A DNA stretch of 64,000 nt from Saururus chinensis (Eukaryota; Streptophyta; Magnoliopsida; Piperales; Saururaceae): assembly GCA_035235625.1 (NCBI GenBank), contig CP141142.1, positions 34,606,995 through 34,670,994 of the forward strand, in the 5' to 3' direction. The translations under genes and the position numbers were made by a program. Shown one piece after another: positions 33,000 through 45,921 of the stretch (its first letter is position 1; the number at the start of each line of letters is the position of its first letter). The notes beneath the pieces were generated by a model that did no database searches, was not told the DNA's origin, and saw nothing but the letters and a program-made list of their open reading frames with translations.

Positions 33000-34317
33000 T
33001 CACCATACTTAAGCTAGAAAATAGAATACATGATTTACCTAAAATTCGTATAACATGTGCAAGTATGTATGTATACATCATCATGGTGAAACCTACTATA
33101 ATCATTAAGAAATCATGAAGTAATCATTAAACATGAATTTAAGAGAAGTAAAATAGAGAAAATAATTAAAATAATATTTAAAAATAACTACTAAAATCGC
33201 AGAGAGGAAAATATTTTTCAAAGTGGTGTCAATTTTGGCCATGTAGGCGCCAACTAAGTTCTGGCACTTGCGTGGTATTTTTTTAATTTATTTTTTTGAT
33301 TTCATCCTTCATCTCGATGCTTAATATCCAAGGGCAAGTGTTCTCCCTGCAAACTCTCGAAAGTGGGAACCTAGAATGTCTTCTGCCTTCTGAATTTGAG
33401 AAGTCTACATCCATGCGGTCAACTTCATGTATAGCAGGGTTGCAAACATGCCAAATTGGTGGCTGGAACTAGAAGATTCGGGCTGTAGGTTCAGGCTTCC
33501 ATATATCGTGTAAGTCTAGGTATTGGAATTTTTTCCACATTGTGTAGGTTTCGGTTTCCATATTGTCCTCTTCAAGGGGAACTTGTAAACTTGTAGTTTT
33601 GTATATTGCTGATTCTAAATTTGAAGCATTGAAAATTGGAGATGACTCCTCGCGAATTGTTGATTCGGATTTATGGTTGATACGTTGGAAATTGTATTGA
33701 CTCTTTTGGAAATGTTGACGATGTAAATTGAGGTGACTTGTGGAAAAGGGTAGTTTATTTCATGTCATTGTTGTGTTAACAATCATACGACATTACCCAT
33801 ATTGTGTAAATGGTAACACATCTTGGAAAAAATATGTTCATTAAATTCAGTTCTTATCGTGTAATTGAGAACACATAAACCCTTTGAGCGTGTTACCGAT
33901 TAGACGATATACATACTCTATACGCGTCGTGTTACCATAGCACAACCTAGTGAATTAACGTGTTGTCAACTTCCGTTCCTGAAATCATGTTTCTAAGGCC
34001 ACAAATGTACATTGTTTGTTCCATCTACCACATTGGGAGGTGTAAAGGGTAACCCGGATTGTCCTTTGGCTTGTAGTTAGAATATCAACCACATTGGGAG
34101 GTTTTGCTTGTGCACTGGTACATAGTTTGCAGTTGTGACCTAACTATCCACATGTTTCACATTTTCGTTAGACTTTGACTTTTGGTTGCAAATCTATACG
34201 ATTTTTTCATGGACGCCTCTGTTGCTTAAGTGGGATAGTCGGTGTGATTGGTGCTTATCTTTTGTTGGGTATATTGATTCTTAATAGGTCAATTTATATA
34301 TTTATGTAGAGTACCAT
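33000..34317 (-). mobile_element. Left part of a decayed MULE
   Basis: This is non-coding sequence with several GTGTTA/AACACG motifs (33780-33960) like those around the MULE transposase pieces at 38.3-39.1 kb and 54.6-58.3 kb. The MULE is interrupted by the solo LTR at 34318-37555. Around 33238-33320, TAGGCGCC and TTTCATCCTTCATC resemble the stretch near 12190-12290. The left element border is uncertain. Confidence 0.4.
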
Positions 34318-37300
34318 TGTAAGAACCTGAATTTTTCTGTGGTTATTTTTATTTGCTTCTTAGGAAATGGATTATTTATTTTAATCTTCTATATTACTTT
34401 TCTTGATAATTATATGTTTGGTGTTGTGTGTAGCCTCGGTTGTAGGTGAGAAAGGTTTTGTACGTTTTCAAAGGTTTAAACATGTAAGTTAAGGTTTTGG
34501 AGTTTGAATTAAAAACTCAGTCCTTAAGATGGGTAAAAAGTTATTTTGGTCAAGTTGTGGTCTTAAGGGGGAGTTCATCATGCGTTAGGAGTTCTCGTGC
34601 GAGGGAAAGAAGTTTAGACGCGTGCTATAAAGGTGCACACGCGAAAAAAAGGAAAGGTGGTTTTAAAACAAAATGTAGAATGCATAACACTTTCTGCATT
34701 GCGTTTTTTATCGGCAGGAGAGGCGCGCCACCTCTATTTCACTGTGAGCTCCATCGCCGCCCTTCCCCCTTTGCCGGAGTTGAACTGTCCTATCACCGTG
34801 AGACGGGCCATGCTACCTTTGGTCACTGTCGTGCCACCTCCCTAGCAAAATCGTTCGCGGGCTAGATTGTGGAGAATCTCACTGTTTTGGGCCAAAATGT
34901 CGCCAGAGCCAACGGGATCTACCAGAATTTGGTCACCCAGCCGCCATGAACTGGGTGGTGCCACCCTGGGTCAGCAACCCTCCTCCCTCTTCTTATTTGC
35001 CCTTTTCTCCCTGGTTTTGTGAGTGCATGCAGTGCGCCACTGCAGCACCACCGCCGGAAAATCAGCCAGCCCCCTTGCCACAACAATGTTGCACCGCCTT
35101 GGGCCACTGTCGAGTCGCCCTCCACCTTGATTTCCACTCCGACTAGCCATATCTCATGGATCTGCCTTGTTTTTGACCAAATTGCTACTGGGATAGGCGA
35201 AAGTCGCCACCTTGAGCCGTTTTTGGCTAGTCCCAATGCCACCTTTACCTCCTTGGGTCCCGATTTGCCTCCCCACATACCCTTTCCCCTTCTATAGGTT
35301 TATTCTGCTCTCCTTGCCTATTTATCCACCAGAAAATTTACTGTGAGTGAATTGTATGTGTTGTCTGGTGACCATCTGCCTTGTCGATGACCGGTGACCA
35401 CCACCACACTTCCTTTCTCCCTCCTATGTGCCTACACTATACCCATGCCTTTAGCCTCACATCAGCCCTCCTTTGAGCATGCTTGGGCCCCAGATCGCAG
35501 TCGTGGGCATTGTAGGAGATATGCAGGACCTCAGATGTTGATTGGAGACCAATTGCTACAGCTTCCACCCCGGGGCTGCCTTTTGTGGTGTAAGGGTGCG
35601 GGGGCTGCCGATTCATCACTGACGTTGCCATCGTGGTACACCCTGACATCAATTTTTGCCCGGGCGACAAGGTAGGAGACTCTGAACCTTATAAATTCCC
35701 TTTAGCATGCTTTTATGATAGAATGCATGCTAGGACTAAGGTATTTAAATGCATAATGCTTAGATGTATATTAATGTAGAGGATGTCAAGTACGTAAGTT
35801 AATTATAGTGGCTGCATGCATGTATTGTAAATTATTTGTGTTGGTTAGTTGATTAGTTGGACATTTACGTTATGACTCATTCTTGATTTAGATAGATGGA
35901 TGAGTGGAAGGCCTAATGAATTATTTTTCTTGCTAAATGCATGGGTGGTTGTTATGCTTACGTAAATAATCATGTTTATATGTTCTAAAGGCTATAAAGC
36001 ATGTTGTAAGGTTTATGTGTGGCATATAGTTCAGAACTACGAGTGGTTATACATGTGATGATGATGTGTATGTGTCTGATAAGTGATGATTAGTGTCAGC
36101 TGAATTTCAGGGAAATGAGATGGAGACTTCAAGGTTTAGTAAATAGGCAAATTGGGGTTCGGGGCTTAGATATAAGCTTACTGCTAGTTAGATGTGCATC
36201 ATATTGGTACCTGCATAACATATAAATTATAAATTTTAACATAATTGAATTAAGTAGATTGATAATAAGAGTGAGTCCTTAGCTAGTTTGACGGATTGAA
36301 TTCTGTATCGGTTAATGACTAATTGAGGGTAGGTTGTTCACCTGTAAGGTTAACGTAGTTCATATTTAGGGTGATGTCTTTAAAATATGTGTAAGATCAT
36401 ATTTTTGATGTTTTTTTGAGAGCACCGTAAGTTTTTCGCCTAAGAGTGACATCGTAAGTTTTTTTTGCCCAAGAGTGGTACTATAAGTTTTTTGCCCAAG
36501 AGTGGCATCGTAAGTTTTTCTGCCTTAATTGGCACTATTAAGCATTTGTTAGCCCTGTATGACCCAGAGAGTAGGCATTTGCGTACTCAGGTAAATAGTA
36601 TTATAAATTTGCTCTTACCTATTTGATCATGTGCCCCATGAGCACTGGTGTACTTTGCCTTTGAAATCTTTCTAACATATAGGTTCCTCTTCGAAGGTGA
36701 AGATAATGCCCCAGTGACTTTCATTCCTTTCGACATTAGAGCTAATTAAGGTTTAATTAGCTTTAATTGTCGAGTGTAAGTGTAAGTGTAAAATGGCAAG
36801 TGCAAGATTGTATAAGTAGTAAGTACGTGAGAAAAAGAGTATGATAGTACGAGATTTGTTATAAATAAGGTAATAAAAAAATTTGTAAGTCTAGGAAGCT
36901 CAGAGGAATTGTACTACTTGTGATCAGGTTATGCATTTATCTTCTAGTATGTTACTATCATGTTAAGCAGCTTTTGTATGAACTTTTAAGGTTCACTGAT
37001 TTTAGTTCTTCTACTAGGTATGAAAATATTCATATTCTTTTTCCTCTAATCCTCAAATACTGGAGGGACTTCTGTGGGGCCTAGTTCAAGAATTGCTTAG
37101 GCAAATCTGGTGTTTGAGGACAATTGGTTGATTTTTGACCCTATTGTTCTTTGATTATTTTATGCCATAATTTGTTGTAAATTTTTTTGAAATACATGTA
37201 TTAAGTGAGGTAAGAGCTTTTACATGTATTAATTTGGACTTATACATGGACTGTGTTATTATATTTGACTGTTATAAAACTCGTATCCAGCTACGCTTGG

Positions 37301-37555
37301 GAAAAATCTATTCAAAGCCTATGACCATGACAATTGTGTCTCTTTTGTTCGTTATTTAAATGATTTATCGATGTTATATATTTGTATTGAGTTGAAAAAA
37401 AAATTTAAGTGGATTTGATACAAATGAGTGAGAATTATAAAAATGTGTTTCACAGGTTTTGAATTTTCGTCAATTTTTACTAATTTATAATTTTTATATT
37501 CCAAAATTTTTATTTAAGTTTGATGAAAAATACTTTGAAAAACCTGGGCATGACA
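34318..37555 (+). mobile_element. Solo LTR, 3238 bp, TSD ACCAT
   Basis: It begins TGTAAGAACCTGAAT and ends AACCTGGGCATGACA. The 5-bp direct repeat ACCAT flanks it perfectly (34313-34317 and 37556-37560). No internal region is present, so it arose by LTR-LTR recombination. A GC-rich stretch (34690-35680) contains overlapping open frames of up to about 120 codons on both strands, without recognisable domains. It may be leader sequence of the original element. Very long LTRs of this kind occur in plant Ty3/gypsy elements; the family is not determined. Confidence 0.9.
36405..36535 (+). repeat. Tandem repeat of about 35 bp, four copies
   Basis: Units of the type TAAGTTTTTTGCCCAAGAGTG recur inside the solo LTR. 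Confidence 0.8.
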
Positions 37556-40500
37556 ACCATTTATTGCAGTAGTCAGACACATAGAAGTGTGTATTTAATT
37601 GATACGATTGCATGTTTACACGGTAGCCCTAGATGTTGAAATTTCCACATGTATAACTACATTCAACGAGATTTACAACATCATACTCAGTACACGACCA
37701 GTAATGCTAACCATACATCATGTAATAGATACTTACACGATATAGACAATTAAAGTATACACGTACACACAATATGGTCAATAACGTATAAATATAATAC
37801 ACCTGATGATATAGCGACTTAACCTAAAATTTATACATTAACATAGGCAATATAAGCACATTCCTTATCGCTTATTTTCAATGTGTTTATGGGCAAATGA
37901 GGTTAGTTTTTTTTTCATATTTTGACCGTTTGTCCAACGTTTATCAAATAATGCAGGTGTGCTCCCTTGTATGTTTAATTAATCGAGTTATAGGCATTGA
38001 CCTGACTTTTTTAAACATTGCATTGACATTTTCATACCTGTTTGCATTGAACTTATCTTATTTAACTAAGTAAATGCTTTTAGGTTATGCTCTTTAATGT
38101 TGTTTATTATTTCTTAGTACACATTCTGTTAGAAAGTTTTGGCTATAACATAAAGTTGGTTCTTTAGGTAGTTGTCTTTAAATATATCTAATATATTTAT
38201 TGTCATGTGACAAATGCAATATCTGTAGTGTGTTGATAGAAAAAATTGCTTAACAGCATTTGCCAAATCCTTCATTTTATGAGAAACAATTGTATCTAAC
38301 TAGGCTAGAGATAAGAAAATAGATAATTTATAATCAATTTAAGAAACCTGCACCATATTTTCTCGCACTCATTCTCAACCATTGCAAATGTGCTACATAA
38401 CATATTATTATTCCCGTCTAGTGCAATTACTATCAATAGCTGTTTAGGATATTTTTTCATTCAAGAAAGTTACATCTACCATTAACAATAATCTCAATGT
38501 TGTTCTAAAAGCTCTAATAATAGGACTAAACATCCAAAATATTTTTTAAAAATTGTACCCCCTATAGGTTTAAGAATATCACATGATCTTACTAAACATT
38601 ATACTTCCTAAATTTATATATTGTATTTGAATTCCATAAGCAAGAAGTATGTGATATGATCCGTCCAGGTTCCCATATATTAAATCAGTTAGTGTTTTAC
38701 CTTCACGACCGAATATTAAGTTGTTAGACAATTGAATAAAGGTTTTACGACAAGTGCATTTATTGTATTCCTGATCACACGATAATGTTTATAGTCATGG
38801 GATTGTAAACCATAACTGATTAATCATGGTATTCATTGTAACACAATATGTAATTAAGTCTTGTAATAAGAAATACGACTGTATTCTTATCGTGTGTTCA
38901 ATAACACGTCATATGTAAATGATGTGTTACGAAACACATGCTGGAAGGAGTGTCCTAAGTTTATATTACCTGTGTGCCAACATTTCTTGTAGTTTGCAGA
39001 TATGCCGTAGTGCTCCGAAATATAACTTGTTATGATCTTAAGTGTAATGTCTATTGAGTCTTTAAACAACCCATAACATTTTCTTGCAATCTAAAGGTGC
39101 GATGATAGGGGATGTTTAGTTGACTTTCTTTGGCTTCCACGGGAATGGTTCGGCACTAACCTTGTGGCAATGACATGCTCTCTTATATTTGATGCCCTTA
39201 TGTACAATTATCAAATAAAGTCCTTGTCACACCCATTGTTAGTAACAATTCTTCTAATCCAGTTTGATTATCTTGTATCACAGGTTATGTCGTCATTGGA
39301 TTGGTGAAAGAAGAATAATATTGATTTGTTGAGGGCAAATTTTTCGATTCTCTCAATCTGCATTGTATATTAATGTGTTAATAAACATGCGATATAACTC
39401 AACATCGTGTATTTTGTTACATGCTTACAATTCAATTGTGTTACCGGAACCATGATATGAATACATGTTATGTTATTACATCTACGTTGAGAAATATTAT
39501 TGATATATCCCATATGTATGTCGTATCATTACTAATGCGATATATGAAATTATTTTTTTTAACATGATATGCTTTGAACTTAACACGATATGGTCAATAT
39601 CATGTGGTCAAGCACACGATAAAGTACAATCTCGTGGAAACTTAAAATTGATTGTTATATCATAGTTTCAAAAGTAAATTATGTATAATTGACTCCCGTT
39701 TGTATTCCAAAATTAGTGTTGGGTTGAGCTATTATGACCAATGATTCGGCTCTATTAAATGTTTAGTTCATTTTTATTGATAGTGATTTGTCACCGTTGT
39801 TGGGTTCTTTTATCTCGGCATTCAATGATAACACCTCCTTATTTGTCTTCTTATAAATGGAGAACATTGATTGCTGGTCCACATCGTCTTGTAATTTATA
39901 TACCATAAATGATTAGGAAGATAAAATTAAATACTTTAAAGTTACATTACCATTGACGGCAAGTTGTGCTTTGACTTGAAGCAACAACTCCCCGAACCTC
40001 ACATACTGATTAATATTTATTAACTTGCCTTTCTACCTATATACAAGTCATCACTGCCTACGTCTCCTTGTAATGTATGTAAATACCAATCATATCCATA
40101 ATAAGTGTAAAAGGGTACCCAAATATGTGAAATGAAGCCTTTTGCGCCCTCAAACAGCTTCTGGGGTGCCAAAAAATAATTTTTTGATGAACAACGAATC
40201 TCGTTAGGGAGTCACCACCAGTTACCTCCTGCCGGTGACTTTCGTTGGCCGTTGATGAATCCCAGCACACCGAAATGGGGCCGCACTATTTCAATATTTA
40301 TTTATTATGATATGTTGGGTAGTGAGTTTCAGTTTCGTCGATAAGCAAGTAATATGACATTTGTATTTAAAATTTAGAGAATCTTGAATATTGTGTTCTT
40401 TAGCCAGGCAATATAGATTTTTTTTAATATTAAAAAGCTAAATTTCTAATAGGTCAGGTCGTGCTAGAGTTAGTTACTATTTCTTATTAAATAAGAATAG

Positions 40501-40690
40501 GTTCAATGTGGAAAAATTTAACCGAGTAGCATCACTAACCCTAATGTCAATTAAATTCTACATATGAATGAAAAGCATAAGCACTTGATCTATGAGATTT
40601 TCTAATTTCTAGTGGTAATTTTTTTTGTCAACAGTCAAAGACAATGCCGAATAGTCAACAAGTACTCTCAAATATGCTTATTTATGGTTA
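37556..40690 (-). mobile_element. Right part of a decayed MULE
   Basis: This contains the transposase remnant at 38340-39072 and many copies of a palindromic GTGTTA…AACACG motif between about 37590 and 39650. The remaining sequence is AT-rich and without gene signals. The right border, somewhere before the LINE at about 40690, was not found. Confidence 0.5.
38340..39072 (-). pseudogene. MULE transposase remnant
   Basis: On the minus strand the frame from 39069 reads ITSYISEHYGISANYKKCW, then HVFRNTSFTYDVLL, matching the region between the DNA-binding and DDE domains of plant MULEs. Further on (about 38520-38340), after frame changes, it reads VDVTFLNEKI (the position of the usual DGTHL-type Asp motif) and VIALDGNNNMLCSTFAMVE, which is the DDE core. 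The C-terminal Glu region and the SWIM zinc finger were not found. Another member of the family lies at 54921-55800 on the plus strand. Confidence 0.7.
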
Positions 40691-42205
40691 TTCGGTCAAG
40701 GACATAATACCTTGCGTGGAATCAGGATATCTAAGGGTGCTATACCCATTAATCACCTACTTTATGCGGATGACTTAATTATCTTTCTTAGAGCCAAATC
40801 TAAAAAGGGGGTAAGGACTCCCTGTTCAGGTTGGATGGCTATTATTGTGCCTTTGGATTGGCCATTAACCACTCTAAAACTAGGAAACAATGTAGTCCTA
40901 GTGTGAACAGTGCTACAATTGCCAATCTCAGAAATAGTTTTCATGTTAAATTACTCCAATATGTTGGGGGTCAACTGGGAATTCCTTCATATTTGGGTAT
41001 TTCTTTCGTAAAAGATAAACCTCAGGTTGCTCATTGCCATGACCTAGTTATGAAAATGCAAGCCAAGTTATCAGATTGGAAGGCTCACCTTTTGAATCAA
41101 GCAGGACACACCACCCTCATCCATCCTATTGTTTTTTTCCTCTTCCTTTGCATTCAATGTCTACTCATAAATTGCCCGTGGCTATTATTGACCAAATTGC
41201 AAATTTTTTTTTTTTCGTGTCTAAGGTGAATGACAAATCATTCCACACTATTTACAGGAGCACCATATCTCTTCACTAAGAAAAATACTTTAACGACATG
41301 AAAGATTCCTAGGTCAAAACACTACTTTGTCATTTTCTCACCATTGAAGTGTAAAGCCCACAAAAATGAGCCTACACTTCAATAGTAAAAAAGTGATGAA
41401 GTAGCATTTAGCATTACTCATCTACTAAAGAGATGAATGATGCCCTGTTACTTGAAAAGGTGTGGGAATCATCTTTGGGCAGCACTCATTGTGGACGAAA
41501 GTCATGATTTCAAAGTACAACTCTGTTTCTTGCTCCTGTACCAATTATAATGCGTCTTCCTCGTGAAAAACTTTATCCAAATTAGTTCAATATATTGAAT
41601 CTGCTACAGCCTGGCAAGTTGGTAATGGGAGATCTATAAATGTTTTAAAAGGATCAATGACTCATCTCGGGTGGGCTTATTTCTAACTCCACAGATGTAT
41701 GCCTGACGATACTATTGTCGCTAACCTCATGTTAGAAGGACAAGAGGAGTGGAATTATGATCTTATTTTACAAACCTGGCCCATGATATTGCTTACCCAT
41801 CCGTCATGGACAACATTATCAGTTGGTTTGGAAACTTGATCTACTGGTAAATTCTATGTTTCTTCGGCCACCGTATGTTTGACAAATGCTTGATGTACAC
41901 ATGATACTTTCTGGCTCCATCTATGGCATACAAAAGTTACTCGATGTGTTAACTTTTGGAAGTTGTGCCAAAGGCGTTTGTCTACAACAACTCTACACCA
42001 GCGCCTACATATTTATCCCGGTCGGTGTTCGCTTTGTGATTTTGATCTTGAGACCATGGAACACTTATTTTTAAATTGCAACTTTATGAAATATATTTGG
42101 TATAATGTTACTTTCATATTCCTCCAGAGATCCCTAGTGCTGAGGCTTATCTAAGACAACTCTCAAAGAAAAAGTCCACATTGGCCTAGAAGTGGCAAAG
42201 GCAAA
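40690..42205 (+). pseudogene. L1-type LINE ORF2, RT 3' half and zf-RVT region
   Basis: The segment starts inside the reverse transcriptase (LRGIRISKGAIPINHLLYADD, with the YADD catalytic box), then GYYCAFGLAINHSKT and LGIPSYLG. KLSDWKAHLLNQAGHTTLI follows, typical of plant L1. At about 41950-42100 the zf-RVT region reads CQRRLSTTTLHQRL…CSLCDFDLETMEHLFLNC. There are several frameshifts and stops. The 5' part of ORF2 is missing, as is usual for LINEs. The gene continues with RNase H after the hAT insertion, at 49375-49700. Confidence 0.85.
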
Positions 42206-42572
42206 GCTTAAGCCTATCCATTAGTGATGGGGCATGACCCGGCCCCATAAAATGGTTAGGCCGTGCCAAGGATTTCAGCCCTTGAGCCTCAACAGAGCCT
42301 TGTGCGGACCTGCACTACAGCTCATATGGTGTCAATAACTTTTTTTAGAGCCGTAGGATGGTTGATCAATTGGCTTAGTGGCTTGTACTCACTAAGCTGG
42401 CAGCATGTAAGACCCCAAATTTTAGGTAATTTTTTTTCCTTGTTTTGCTTGTGTGTGTTGTTTGCTGCCCGTATTTGCTTTCAAACCCTACGATAATGTT
42501 GTGGGTTAACCGGTTAGGTTTTGGTTCAACCCTTGTGTGTAAGGGGGGAAGGCCACTTAGGGTTAAGGGGTC

Positions 42573-42825
42573 TAACTTTGGTTGGAAGTCCTAATTGTGC
42601 TAGGAGTTGGATGTCCTACTTGTGCTAGGAGTTGGATGTCCTACTTGTGCTAGGAGTTGGATGTCCTACTCATGTTAGGAGTTGGATGTCCTACTTGTGC
42701 TTGGAGTTGGATGTCCTTATCATGCTAGGAGTTGGATGTCCTAATTGTGCTTGGAGTTGGGAGTCCTAATCGTGCTTGGAGTTGGGAGTCTTACTCGTGC
42801 TAGGAGTTGGGAGTCCTAAGGGAAT
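42573..42825 (+). repeat. 25-bp tandem repeat, about ten copies
   Basis: The unit GCTAGGAGTTGGATGTCCTA plus about five bases recurs with small changes (ATGTCC to GGAGTCC in later units). Confidence 0.9.
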
Positions 42826-43482
42826 CAATTTATTATAAGTTGGGAGGAGTCCAAGACATCTACGAGACCCAAAGGAAGATAGAGGGGGCAGCCCTAGAGT
42901 GTAGGAGGCGAAATCCATAAGAAAGGAGAGGTCTTTAGGACTCTATCTCAGGTTCTTATCATAATAGGAGGGGGGAAGTATAGGACTCTTAGAGAGGAGT
43001 CCACCCACATTAGGTCAGCCCTCCCATTGGCCCAAAAACTCTAAAACTAGGAGTTCTTATAAAAAGAATAGGAGGGGGCGGACCATGCTCTCTTTGGCAT
43101 TGTTCAGTCTCCCTTCTCTCCACCTCTTCCATCATCTTCCTTCAGACAGCAAGGACCTCCATAACCAACAAGTAAGAGGGAACAAATCAACCACCATTAG
43201 ATTGAATTCAAGGCCTATAAGCATAGGAGCAAGAGCTAGGAACTTGGGGACAACTTGGTACAAGTAGGTGCTTCTTTTTATACCTTAAACATGAGGTTTT
43301 GATAGATGTAATTCAGCCACAATTCAGCCTGGTTCTAGGGGTTTCTTTTGAGGTCATGAACTAGCCCTAATTCATGCAAGTATGTTGCTTATTTTTGTCA
43401 TCTATCTTAGCCATATGTTAGGCATGAATAATTCTTATTCTAGTCATGTTTATTAATCATGATTTGGGCATACACTCTGCTA

Positions 43483-43950
43483 AACTTATTCCCTGGTTTG
43501 TGGCCTTACTTTAGGCCATACTTTAGCAAACTTATTCCCTAGTTTGTGGCCTTACTTTAGGCCATAATTTGGCCAACTTATTCCTTAGTTTGTGGCCTTA
43601 CTTTAGGCCATAGTTTGGCCAACTTATTCCCTGGTTTGTAGCCTTACTTTAGGCCATGGTTTGACCAACTTATTCCCTAGTTTGTGACCTTACTTTAGGC
43701 TATACTTTGGCCAATTTATTCCTTGGTTGGTGGCCTTACTTTAGGCCATAGTTTGGCCAACTTATTCCCTAGTTTGTGGCCTTACTTTAGGCCATACTTT
43801 GGCCAACTTATTCCCTGGTTTGTGGCCTTACTTTAGGCCATACCTTGGCCAATTTATTCCCTGGTTTGTGGCCTTACTTTAGGCCATACTTTGGCTAATT
43901 TATTCCCTGGTTTGTGGCCTTACCTTAGGCCATATTTTGGACAATCAAAT
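43483..43950 (+). repeat. 46-bp tandem repeat, about ten copies
   Basis: The unit runs AACTTATTCCCTGGTTTGTG followed by GCCTTACTTTAGGCCATA and a short TTTGGCC segment. Each unit has a small inverted repeat (GGCCTTACTTTAGGCC). Unit spacing is constant, without unique spacers. Confidence 0.9.
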
Positions 43951-45921
43951 CCCTGATTTAAAGCCTTAGTTTAGGCTCTACTTATGCTTAGTTAGATCCC
44001 TATTTTGCAACCTTATTTTACACTCTATTTTGGCCAAAGTAATACCAAATTCTCAGCATTGATTTATGTGGTGATCATGCTGAGAGAATACCTAAGTTTC
44101 AGCCCTAGCTTAGGTTGCATTATTGCTTTTCAATACTTGATTCTCAGCTTTGATTTTGGTTGTAATCTTGTTGATTGAATCCCTAATTTTTGAGTCTTTA
44201 TTCATGATGTATTCATGCTTATTGAATCTCTAGAATTTAGCTTATGATGTCTCTGAATTTCAGCCTTGATTGTGATGTACCTAAAGTTGAATGTTGATGG
44301 TTATATCAGCCTGAATTTGTCATGTTAATTAGTTCACATACTAAAGTCTAAATCTGCCTATTATCTTGCCAATCATGAGAGTCGGTTGCATGTATGATAG
44401 GTTATGATTAGTATCAAATCTTTGGATGCATTAAGTTATATGTTCATTCAGCATTATGTTAGTTCACAGCAATAGCCATGGCGGTAATCTTTTAGACCTT
44501 CTTGGTATCCGTTTCTTCGGGACGATGGATCCCTACAAATACGCAACCCAGGTTTTTGAGCATCATGGAAAGCTTACCTACCTCCGGCTAGTGTGTCCAT
44601 GAGCACAGTTGGTACCTGCATCTCTAGACCCATGGTTGATCCAAGTGGATCTCTAGGGATGTTAGGATTCCCCTGCTTATGTGCAGTACTCCTTGTGAAC
44701 GGGAGTCGGTTTTTCAGATGACAATAAATGAGTTATTTTCTGAACGGTGTAGATATCAGTTGAGTTTTGTAAGTTTGCATTAGTAGCCAGTTTAGGAGTG
44801 TGGTTTATTTGATAATCATTACTATGTATATTACCTTTATGTGATACCTTTTGAAGGATGTTTTGCATTGTGTTCACAGTTTATCTCTACTGTTTGGTAC
44901 ATTATCATAATCTTTTGTTTTAGGGTGGTTTTTCATGCCACCTACTGAGTATTTGTAGAAATACTCATGCATCTTTTGATGCAGGATTATCACCAGTTTT
45001 AGATTAGGAGTTTTTCTTAGCAGGAGTTGCCTAGAGTTAGCAGGGTAGATTCTCCACAGCAAGTAGGACTTTAGTTTATTTACTTCTTGCTAAATTGTAA
45101 TAAGGCATTGTGTTGCCGTCAAATTTCTAATCATATTATTTTATTATGTTATAGTACTTGCACTTGGCTGAGCCAAGATCCTGGTTAATGAAGTTTTTGC
45201 TTTAGTAGGTTATATATTTATGTGTTGTGATATTGGCTTGGCAAGTTAACAACCTGAGTTAGCATTGCCACATGCTTATGTGAATGAAAACCCGGGGTGT
45301 TACACAGCATGATGCCAACGGCTCTTTTTAGAGTCGTTGGATGGCTGGTCTATTGGCCACAATGACAAAAAAGAGTCATTAGTGCCATGCTGCCAGTTTA
45401 GTGGGCGCAAGTGACTGTGGCTGATCGATCAGTCATAATGCCAAAAACATGAATGTAAGTAATTTTTTGGCATAGTGTTGGGCCGATTGATTGGCCTTAA
45501 AAACATGATTGATTATATAATAAGGGCATAAAACTACCTTAACAAGTGGAGGGGGGGAAAGAGTATTTTTTACTCTTTCTCATTCTCTCAAGTGTCAAGT
45601 CAATCATGTATTAAAGGCTGAAGGCTCAAACAATCTCTCACTCCAATGACTTCAAGCTCTCTCATCCATTCTTCAAGAAGACATTTGCAACTCTTCAAGT
45701 TTTTCTTCTTCATGCTCTCTCATCCGAATCTAGTTCTTTAAACTCAAGTATTCAAGAATCAAGGGGCAATTCTCTACAAAAATTTGAGGTAATTTTTTTG
45801 TAATAATATTATGATTTATTTATTTTTCATACTTTCTTTCTTTTTTTTCTTCCATGAATGAGTTCAACTCTAATACTATAAAAAGTCAAAAGTGCATTGA
45901 ATAAGAAAATCCGATTCATCT

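Larger units (their letters stand above)
42406..45304 (+). mobile_element. Solo LTR, 2899 bp, TSD CAGCA
   Basis: The ends TGTAAGACCCC and GGGGTGTTACA are inverted. The perfect 5-bp TSD CAGCA lies at 42401-42405 and 45305-45309. The flanking hAT sequence joins across it. It has no internal region or primer site. It contains two tandem arrays (42573-42825 and 43483-43950). No protein is encoded. Confidence 0.93.

Noticed and set aside
34497..35675. Several 70-122-codon frames that might be a gene
   Set aside because: They lie inside a solo LTR with exact borders, on both strands, without domains.
42215..42222. 8-bp TSD for the large hAT element (CTATCCAT against GTGTCCAG at the right)
   Set aside because: Only about half of the positions agree, so the exact borders and TSD are left open.
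43483..43950. Regular repeats that might suggest a CRISPR-like array
   Set aside because: The repeat units abut directly, with no unique spacers, in a plant LTR. It is a plain tandem repeat.
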